DNA of 18,571 bases from the NCBI GenBank assembly GCA_041658345.1, contig JBBAAK010000014.1:1-18571 (forward strand), in the 5' to 3' direction. Made by a program: the position numbers and the translations under genes. This document shows positions 1 to 4,796 of the stretch, one piece after another. Position 1 is the stretch's first letter; each line of letters starts with the position of its first letter. This DNA is from JBAZYV01 sp041658345 (GTDB lineage Bacteria > Patescibacteriota > Gracilibacteria > UBA1369 > 2-02-FULL-48-14). The notes beneath the pieces are model-generated. The model saw only the letters and a list, made by a program, of their open reading frames with translations, was not told where the DNA came from and did not search any database.

Positions 1-113
1 TTCACAGAACCGCATCTACAAGCCTTTTTTTAAACATAGATCCAAAGATAAAAAGATAAACTGCATTTAACAGCTTACCTAAGCCAAAATAAAAGAAAAA
101 TAGCAGACCGTTT

Positions 114-560
114 TTACCTATATCCCGAAATTTCTGTTGCGGAATTACCATCTATTGTAATAGTTTGTTCTACCACCTTGTCCGGGTCGATTCCTCCTGG
201 AGGGGGTGCTTTCAATTCGTCAAAAGAATATGTTGATGTGTCCCAAACGCTTACAGAAAAGTTTGAATCAAACCAAACGTAATCTTTTTCGCCTAATTCG
301 GTCATGGCTACTCTTGTTTGCGTTTCCCAATCTTTTGGATATTCGAATTCAAAACCATATTTTTGATTTTGGTAGATTTTTAGGTTGCTATCGGCTTCTG
401 TCACTGGAGTTTCTACTATTGGAGTTTCTGGTTCTTGCACCACAGTATCAGGATTTGATATTGGTGTTTTGGGTGTGGTTTCACTCGTTAACTCTTGATC
501 GCATCCAATGAGTAAAAAGATGCTTAAGAATAGAGGGACAAGGGTGGTTGATTTTTTCAT
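114..560 (-). CDS. Small lipoprotein, PsbP-like fold, probably C-terminally short
   Basis: The 148-residue product starts with a type II signal peptide: two lysines, a hydrophobic stretch and a lipobox LIGC with the acylated Cys at residue 20. A Pro/Thr/Glu-rich linker (about residues 22-60) follows, then a globular part opening with YGFEFEYPKDW, a pattern typical of PsbP-like and related secreted domains. It should be anchored to the outer face of the membrane; no enzymatic function can be read. The domain stops at ISGYR-stop, where related domains usually continue for several more strands, so the protein may be truncated. It is the last gene of a minus-strand run, 33 bp after the gene at 594-905. 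The start is fixed by the signal peptide. Confidence 0.75.
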   Translation of the reverse strand: MKKSTTLVPLFLSIFLLIGCDQELTSETTPKTPISNPDTVVQEPETPIVETPVTEADSNLKIYQNQKYGFEFEYPKDWETQTRVAMTELGEKDYVWFDSNFSVSVWDTSTYSFDELKAPPPGGIDPDKVVEQTITIDGNSATEISGYR

Positions 561-593
561 AGAGGTGTTTGTTAAAAATTGATTTGGAATAAA

Positions 594-905
594 TTAATCA
601 TTGATAAATAAACTATGCAATAAGAGGAAAAGAATAGCACATGAACCTATAAATATTGATATATAAACCGAAACAGAGCGATCTTTATTTTTTATGACCG
701 CCACTATTCCAGTGATAAAAGTACTTATAACTAGGGGGACTGCAATACCTACCGTTAAATCCCACCAATGACCTTCGTCAAATGTAACAAAACCAAATAA
801 CATAAAAGCAAAAAAAGCCGTAAGTAACAGTAAAAAAAACACAGTCAATCCTGCTGACCATTTACCTGTTTTAGTTTTGGGAATTAAAGCGATTTTCATA
901 TTCAT
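594..905 (-). CDS. Small membrane protein with three predicted transmembrane segments
   Basis: I do not recognise a family. From the ATG at 905 the product is 103 residues with hydrophobic segments at about 16-40, 48-70 and 78-99, separated by short charged loops (DEGHWWD and KNKDRS). The open frame extends further upstream, but the extra 30 residues are Arg-rich and not protein-like. The ATG at 905 (or the one at 899) is preceded by the A-rich leader seen before other genes here, so I chose it. It lies between a two-TM protein and a lipoprotein on the same strand, with short gaps, which suggests a small envelope operon. Confidence 0.6.
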   Translation of the reverse strand: MNMKIALIPKTKTGKWSAGLTVFFLLLLTAFFAFMLFGFVTFDEGHWWDLTVGIAVPLVISTFITGIVAVIKNKDRSVSVYISIFIGSCAILFLLLHSLFIND

Positions 906-1004
906 TATAAGTTTATGGTTTGATTTTTTAATTCTACTGAGGCACAGAGGGAGTTGGGGTTGAATGCGCCGAGTAAAAATAAACCCGTTATTCAATTGAC
1001 ATGC

Positions 1005-1775
1005 CTAAAATTTGCACGTCGTGGTCAGTATGGATTCCGTGCTAATGTTTGAGGAAGGAATCTGAGTAGCTTCAGACTCTTCACCGTTATTATAAATGCT
1101 CCATTGTTCAACAGGTACTGTTAAAGTAAGTGTATTACCTCCTTCAGAAATTTTTGTACCCGACTTTGGAGTTAGAATGATCTCTAATATTTGATCCACA
1201 TCGTTCCCCTCTACACTATCATTTATGTTGAAATCTCCTGCAATATTATTTAAAGTTTCTGTCCCGCTCCCTTCCATGTTTACAATAAGTGGCACGGAAA
1301 GTCCCCGGTCTTCTCCATCGCGTCTAAATTGTAAGCCTCCGATCAAGTATCCATCTTCCAAATCATACGTTACCTCAATTGGATACTGTTCTACAGAAAC
1401 TTTTTGATTAGTACGTGCCCAAATTGAAAAAAGTACAATAGTTTTTCCATCTTCAACCTTTTCAATAGAACAGGTGTTATCCTCAAGGCCAAATTCAATT
1501 AAAATTTGATCGGCGGTTAAAGATGATTCGGAACTTGTTTCTCCACTTTCACTTGATTCCTGGTTTAATCCTGCGAAACCACCTAAAGTCAAAACAAGAC
1601 CTAAGATACCCGCAAAAAATATAGCGAGCCCCATTAAAGCAAGCTTACCGTATCTTTTTTTCTTCTCTGCACTTACGGCTAGCCATACTACTAAGAAAAT
1701 AACTGCTAAAATTGGGCCAACAATTACGGCTAATGTTGCTAAAAAACCTAATATACTGAGGAAATAATTGAACAT
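1005..1775 (-). CDS. Membrane-anchored protein with acidic extracytoplasmic domain
   Basis: From the ATG at 1775 the product is 256 residues. Two transmembrane segments (about 3-34 and 40-68) are joined by a basic loop SAEKKKRYGK. A Ser/Glu-rich linker follows, then a beta-rich, acidic domain of roughly 170 residues with two Cys (in NTCSIE and TTCKF). I do not recognise the family; the extracytoplasmic part could be a binding or cohesin-like module. The reading frame continues upstream without a stop into an rhuM remnant, which would make a 351-residue fusion. I prefer the internal start because RhuM similarity ends at SSEK, about 12 residues before this Met, and the Met has an A/T-rich leader. 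Confidence 0.6.
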   Translation of the reverse strand: MFNYFLSILGFLATLAVIVGPILAVIFLVVWLAVSAEKKKRYGKLALMGLAIFFAGILGLVLTLGGFAGLNQESSESGETSSESSLTADQILIEFGLEDNTCSIEKVEDGKTIVLFSIWARTNQKVSVEQYPIEVTYDLEDGYLIGGLQFRRDGEDRGLSVPLIVNMEGSGTETLNNIAGDFNINDSVEGNDVDQILEIILTPKSGTKISEGGNTLTLTVPVEQWSIYNNGEESEATQIPSSNISTESILTTTCKF

Positions 1776-1811
1776 AATAAGTTTAGATAAAGTATTTGAA
1801 GTATACCCTAC

Positions 1812-2289
1812 TTTTTCACTACTGCGAATGTCGCGAATGCGATCAAGAAGCTCTTTCCAGTGTTGACCGCCACCGTTGCCCTTGAAACGCTCGTCATCCA
1901 TCGTGAAACCTTTGACGATATATTCTCGAAGTCGGGCAGTAGCCCATTGGCGAAATTTTGTTCCTTGAATAGATCTCACGCGATAGCCAACGGAGATAAT
2001 TACGTCCAAATTATAGTATTTTACAGAAACCTCTTGAGTTTTTCCCTTTTTCAGCGCCATGTTGCGTGGTTAGTCGGGAATCCCGACATACCAGTTTTTC
2101 ATCTAACTCACCCTCTTTGAATATATTTTGAATATGTTCAGTGATAGTAGACCTGCCTTTTCCAAAAAGCTCTGTCATTTGTTCTTGTGTAAGCCAAACC
2201 GTTTCATTCTCAAAATTAACCTCAATCTTTAGCTGACCTCCATCGCTTTCGTAAATAATTATCTGATTTTGTGAATTTTCTTTTTTCAT
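1812..2289 (-). pseudogene. rhuM: rhuM-family remnant, frameshifted and 3'-truncated
   Basis: The first 2/3 of a RhuM-family (virulence RhuM) protein is visible: a start with IIIYESDGGQLKIEV, then WLTQEQMTELFGKGRSTI and a helix-turn-helix-like stretch up to EGELDEKLVC. It continues in the next frame with VKYYNLDVIISVGYRVRS, FRQWATARLREYIVKGF and IRDIRSSEK. The two halves are joined if one base is removed from the T5 run at 2039-2043, which restores GKTQEVSVKYY. After SSEK the family normally continues for well over 100 residues; here the sequence passes straight into an unrelated membrane protein. RhuM genes often sit among type I restriction genes, which fits the methylase-like remnant just upstream. 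A sequencing error could explain the shift but not the truncation. Confidence 0.8.
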
Positions 2290-2294
2290 AGTTT

Positions 2295-2543
2295 TTAGTT
2301 AGTTCCGTAAATATCCGCCACGATCTCATCAATTGCGGTACGAAGCTCATCTTGCCGTGCGACAATTTTGGTATAAATTATTTCCGTATTAGGCAAAGTT
2401 ATTGTATTCGTTTTTCCCTTATAAATAAATCGTTTTCGTAGCGGAGAAAATACCGTATGCCCCTCTTTAATTAAAGAAAAAGAAATTTGAAATTTTTTTA
2501 AAACAATTTGGCGATAGCCCAGAAAAGAAAAGGAATATTTCAC
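2295..2543 (-). pseudogene. C-terminal remnant, possibly of a restriction-modification DNA methylase
   Basis: This is an 82-codon open frame without a convincing start: the first usable codon is a GTG inside the terminal box of element A, and the frame stays open about 95 bases further into that element without an ATG. The C-terminal half, ending ARQDELRTAIDEIVADIYG, resembles the tail of N-6 adenine DNA methylase or type IIG enzymes, which often end in an IDxxVYxxYG helix. The rest is not recognisable. Its stop lies 5 bases before the rhuM start on the same strand, the kind of spacing found in restriction operons. I infer a gene whose 5' part was replaced when the element and the sequences to its right arrived. 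Function is weakly supported. Confidence 0.4.
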
Positions 2544-2692
2544 ATAACGTTTAGTTGTATCAGAAGTTTTTGGCTTTCCTTCCTTGTTAATATTTATAAA
2601 AAGAAAGACAAAAATTTGGGTGGAGGAAATTTGTACTCCTTATTATTTTTCATTAAGGCAAATTTCCGGAACCTGATACAACTTGTTATACG
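2541..2692 (-). repeat. Element A: attC-like branched palindrome
   Basis: The outer boxes are CACATAAC (2541-2548) and GTTATACG (2685-2692). Inside them 11-bp arms match perfectly: 2553-2563 with 2673-2683. The spacers between box and arm are 4 nt on the left and 1 nt on the right. Two inner hairpins follow: TTTTTG/CAAAAA plus CTTTC/GAAAG (2567-2614), and GGAAATTTG/CAAATTTCC (2625-2633 with 2659-2667). The whole can fold as a three-way junction. Box-spacer-arm order matches an integron attC site (R'', L'', L', R'). It lies just downstream of surE on the surE strand. The attC assignment is inference. Confidence 0.6.
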
Positions 2693-2721
2693 TCCCGCAG
2701 GGTCGGAGCGAAGCAGAGAAG

Positions 2722-2751
2722 TTTAACTTTATAATGCCCCAAAATTTTTAT
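2722..2751 (+). repeat. surE-flanking inverted repeat, left copy
   Basis: This is a 30-base sequence that recurs, perfectly inverted, at 3523-3552. The left copy contains the surE stop codon (TAA, read on minus at 2750-2748) and carries a TATAAT at 2729-2734 pointing back into surE. Together the copies frame the gene exactly. Confidence 0.9.
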
Positions 2752-3524
2752 TTTTTGTCGTTTAACATTTTCTTCATTTGCTCCATTGCTTTTTCAGAAA
2801 CTAATTCTAAACTTATCGGAGTTATTGAAATTTTTTCCTCGGCTAATGCTCTTAGATCGGTACCAGCCTTTGCAATAGAAAAATCTATCGGCGGAGAAAT
2901 GTGGTTGTATCTATCATCGGTTTTATGAAATAGTTTTCCATAAGGATCTCTATGCGGTCTGGTTACTTCGATTTCAGCATCTATCCTTGCACTAAAGGGG
3001 ATATTTATTGATATCAAGTCAATATTTTCTCCAAGCGGTTTATCAATGAACAATTTAATTATATTAGTAGTTATTATGGCAGCATTTTGGAAAACTATTT
3101 CATCTACATCGGAATTATTTATTCCCTCTGGAATGTGAATAGATACTGATATTGATTTTACTCCATCGATTGATGCTTCCATCGAGGCACCGATTGTCCC
3201 GGAGCTTAGAATGCGGCCATGTCCAGTATTAAGGCCCGTGTTAATTCCTGAAACGACTAATTTTGGCTTTTCGCTTATTACGTCATACAAACCGACTTGA
3301 ACACAATCGGCCGGGGTACCATTTAAAGAAAAAATTTCAAATTCATTTAACTTAACCTTAGTTAATGAAAGAGCGCTCGATTTTGATATTGATTTTCCAA
3401 TCCAACTTTGCTCAGAGGATGGGGCTACGGCTGTAACAGAAAAATGTTTAGTAAGCTCTTTTAGTAACGGGTAAAATCCGACTGAGTTATATCCGTCATC
3501 ATTTGTTAATAAAATATCAGTCAT
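2748..3524 (-). CDS. surE: 5'/3'-nucleotidase SurE
   Basis: SurE is a metal-dependent phosphatase that removes phosphate from nucleoside 5'- and 3'-monophosphates in the cytoplasm. The family's features are all present in 258 residues: ILLTNDDGY with metal ligands D9 and D10, S40 in the SEQS segment, GTPADCVQVGLYD, VSGINTGLNTG with N95, and the SSGTIGASMEA segment. Length is normal. The start follows from the conserved N-terminus beginning three residues before ILLTNDDG. Unusually, the start and stop codons both lie inside copies of a 30-bp inverted repeat, and the gene sits between elements C and A as if it were a mobile cassette. The upstream repeat copy supplies a TATAAT (3544-3539 on minus), but I see no good -35. 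Catalytic residues are intact, so it is probably functional. Confidence 0.93.
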   Translation of the reverse strand: MTDILLTNDDGYNSVGFYPLLKELTKHFSVTAVAPSSEQSWIGKSISKSSALSLTKVKLNEFEIFSLNGTPADCVQVGLYDVISEKPKLVVSGINTGLNTGHGRILSSGTIGASMEASIDGVKSISVSIHIPEGINNSDVDEIVFQNAAIITTNIIKLFIDKPLGENIDLISINIPFSARIDAEIEVTRPHRDPYGKLFHKTDDRYNHISPPIDFSIAKAGTDLRALAEEKISITPISLELVSEKAMEQMKKMLNDKK

Positions 3525-3552
3525 AAAAATTTTGGGGCATTATAAAGTTAAA
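3523..3552 (-). repeat. surE-flanking inverted repeat, right copy
   Basis: This is the inverted partner of 2722-2751, identical over 30 bases. It includes AT of the surE ATG and a minus-strand TATAAT (3544-3539) that could serve as the surE -10 box. In the mRNA the start-codon region could pair with the region around the stop codon. Confidence 0.9.
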
Positions 3553-3555
3553 TTA

Positions 3556-3768
3556 CGTATAATGCGAGCGTAAGCGAAGCCCGCAGTGAGACCGGAGACA
3601 TTCTACAGCGGGGCTGTGGAATTGGCGAGAGGGGCGAACGAGGGTTTGGGAAAAGAAGCCGTGACAGTGGTGTAAGCGCGTTACGGCGACGAGATCGCGT
3701 ACGCGTTGTTGTGCGATGTGACGGTGAGTTTGCAGGCTTCGTTTTTCAAAATTACGCTCGCATTGGGC
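3556..3768 (-). repeat. Element C: long GC-rich branched palindrome
   Basis: This is most of the gene-free stretch 3553-3826. A perfect 13-bp stem pairs 3561-3573 with 3752-3764. An 11-bp stem with one mismatch follows: 3575-3585 with 3731-3741. Inside are two hairpins: ATTCTACAGC/GCTGTGGAAT (3600-3609 with 3613-3622) and a bulged one (3677-3689 with 3695-3705). The end boxes read GTATAAT and ATTGGGC, degenerate versions of the AAC/GTT boxes of elements A and B. The GC content is visibly higher than in the neighbouring genes. No credible open reading frame is present. I read it as a diverged attC-like site; a non-coding RNA is an alternative. Confidence 0.5.
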
Positions 3769-3833
3769 AAAATGTTTCGAGGCGGAAGCCCGAAGGGCGA
3801 AGCCTAGGAAAGCGAAGCGTCATTTTGCACAAC
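3762..3833 (-). repeat. ORF-less mini-unit between elements C and B
   Basis: About 70 bp are bounded by a GCACAAC box (3827-3833) and an ATTGGGC box (3762-3768), with an 8-bp inverted repeat GCAAAATG (3767-3774) and CATTTTGC (3821-3828) at the ends. The interior holds nested small hairpins (GCCCGAAGGGC and neighbours). It has the shape of an empty gene cassette: terminal boxes complementary to each other and no open frame. The function is unknown. Confidence 0.4.
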
Positions 3834-3957
3834 GTATCGGCATCATCCGAAGTTTTTGTGCAGCGATAGCGGAACAAAAATTTGGGTCGAAGAAAATTGA
3901 CATTCCTTTAAAATATAAATGTGTCAATTTTCTGAGCCGGATATGCCGTGTTCTGCG
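3827..3957 (-). repeat. Element B: attC-like branched palindrome
   Basis: The outer boxes are GCACAAC (3827-3833) and GTTCTGCG (3950-3957). The arms are CGGCATCATCCG (3838-3849) and CGGATATGCCG (3938-3948), complementary except for one extra C in the left arm. Box-arm spacers are 4 nt and 1 nt, as in element A. The inner hairpins are TTTTTGT/ACAAAAA (3853-3859 with 3874-3880) and AGAAAATTGAC/GTCAATTTTCT (3891-3901 with 3923-3933). It shares the strings GAAGTTTTTG and ACAAAAATTTGGGT with element A, but the pairing arms differ in sequence while still pairing. The methyltransferase stop codon lies inside it. Confidence 0.6.
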
Positions 3958-4589
3958 ATGTTTCTGTGGGCACCCTGTTTAACAGCAATAATGTATAATT
4001 TCGTAAAATCTAGCTCCTCTTTTTTTTCGGCCTTTCTTTCGTGCCGATGCATTATTTCAAAACCCTCATCAGTCAAAAGCTTTTTTATCTCATCAAATGA
4101 AAATATATTCAAAAAAAGCTTTTCATCAGGCTTAAACGGCTCGTCAATAAAAATTTCTTTTGACTCCCCAGCTTGCAGACTAACATAGATTATACCGCCT
4201 GGCTTCAGAAATAAAGAGAGCCGCTTAAGAGTTTTTGGAACTTCTTCTTTCGGAATATGGATAAGCGAGCAAGAAGCAATAATTCCATCAAATTCATTTT
4301 CTCCAAATTCAACACTTCTTACATCTTCTAATCGAAAATCAACATTAGAATTATTGCTTCTTGCGATTTCAAGCATCTTTTCTGACATGTCCACCCCAAC
4401 GACTTTAAAACCTCTGGTCTGAGCATAATCAGAATCCACACCAACACCACAGCCAATATCCAATACCTTGCCATTCTCGGAAAGAAGTTCCAAAAACTCA
4501 TCCATATGGTCGGAGGGTTTTGAAAATGCATCGGCATAAGCCTTCGCTATTTTGTTGTATACGTGAATTACGGTTTTATTGTTGTCCAT
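3924..4589 (-). CDS. Class I SAM-dependent methyltransferase
   Basis: The 221-residue product has the Rossmann-like methyltransferase core. Motif I is VLDIGCGVG (42-50), the acidic end of strand 2 is VVGVDMSEKML with D67, then come DVRSVEFGENEFDGIIASCSLIHI (motifs II/III) and KPGGIIYVSLQ. It should transfer a methyl group from S-adenosylmethionine; the substrate cannot be told, though the type is common for small molecules. The natural fold appears to end near YIIAVKQ (residue 205). The last 16 residues (GAHRNIAEHGISGSEN) are encoded by the terminal repeat and by element B. A minus-strand TATAAT at 4622-4617 could be its -10 box, without a clear -35. A 22-bp inverted repeat with two mismatches frames the gene (3950-3971 and 4644-4665). 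Confidence 0.88.
   Translation of the reverse strand: MDNNKTVIHVYNKIAKAYADAFSKPSDHMDEFLELLSENGKVLDIGCGVGVDSDYAQTRGFKVVGVDMSEKMLEIARSNNSNVDFRLEDVRSVEFGENEFDGIIASCSLIHIPKEEVPKTLKRLSLFLKPGGIIYVSLQAGESKEIFIDEPFKPDEKLFLNIFSFDEIKKLLTDEGFEIMHRHERKAEKKEELDFTKLYIIAVKQGAHRNIAEHGISGSEN
3950..3971 (-). repeat. Methyltransferase-flanking inverted repeat, left copy
   Basis: These 22 bases match the inverted sequence at 4644-4665 with two mismatches. On the minus strand this copy ends in CGCAGAAC, the outer box of element B, and encodes part of the methyltransferase C-terminal tail. Confidence 0.85.
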
Positions 4590-4643
4590 TTGATGAGAAA
4601 AAAAGAGGAGCGGTTTATTATAGCTAAACTTTATTTTTTACAC

Positions 4644-4665
4644 GCCCACAGAAATTTCGCAGAAC
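4644..4665 (+). repeat. Methyltransferase-flanking inverted repeat, right copy
   Basis: Partner of 3950-3971. Read on the minus strand the unit opens with GTTCTGCG, exactly complementary to the CGCAGAAC at its far end, as expected for the two ends of one integron-type cassette. Confidence 0.85.
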
Positions 4666-4749
4666 TAGTTCTTATGCGAACTCGAAGCTGTTGTTTGGGA
4701 TGGGGTGTGCAAAAGTTAATTCAGGTTTTTTTCAGGACGGCATAAGAAC
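4658..4749. other. attI-like region upstream of the recombinase
   Basis: AGAACTAGTTCT (4661-4672) is a 12-bp palindrome that contains the GTT/AAC box at the edge of the methyltransferase unit. GTTCTTATGC (4668-4677) recurs inverted as GCATAAGAAC (4740-4749), so the minus strand reads GCATAAGAAC-TA-GTTCTGCG, an inverted pair of boxes like an integron simple site. It lies between the array and the recombinase promoter, where attI is found in integrons. The recombination-site role is inference. Confidence 0.4.
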
Positions 4750-4756
4750 GGGTGAA

Positions 4757-4768
4757 GTATAATGCGAG
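4757..4768 (+). promoter_or_regulatory. Putative recombinase -10 box inside a copy of the element C end
   Basis: GTATAATGCGAG here is identical to 3557-3568, the left end of element C. It contains a perfect TATAAT (4758-4763), 34 bp before the recombinase ATG at 4797. No good -35 is visible. If the recombinase binds this box it would cover its own promoter. Confidence 0.45.
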
Positions 4769-4796
4769 GGTTTTATTTAAACAATCAAAATCATTT

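Noticed and set aside
126..137. A 12-base match to the methyltransferase repeat near the left edge
   Set aside because: Chance 12-base matches are expected several times in 18 kb, and no box or arm accompanies it.
2..151. 49-codon minus-strand frame with a hydrophobic stretch, overlapping the lipoprotein end
   Set aside because: It has no leader or recognisable family and runs to the window edge; it is kept only as a remark on the lipoprotein.
2683..2928. Plus-strand frame across the surE 3' end
   Set aside because: It is the shadow of surE, whose conserved motifs are all on the minus strand.
2722..3552. surE as cargo of a simple transposon with 30-bp terminal inverted repeats
   Set aside because: No transposase is present, no flanking target duplication is visible, and the repeats contain the gene's own start and stop codons.
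3540..3573. A dif-like Xer site at the end of element C
   Set aside because: Only a few positions resemble the 11-6-11 layout, and the palindrome explains the sequence better.
3553..3826. CRISPR array
   Set aside because: There are no regularly spaced direct repeats; the structure is made of inverted repeats of different sequences.
2541..3957. Elements A and B as tRNA-like genes because of their cloverleaf-like fold
   Set aside because: No T-loop TTC motif, no anticodon stem of proper size and no acceptor-stem geometry is present; the boxes and spacing fit attC-like sites better.
4752..4796. GTG start giving a 292-residue recombinase
   Set aside because: It would lie upstream of the likely TATAAT and adds 15 residues unlike the family N-terminus; the ATG at 4797 has the usual leader.
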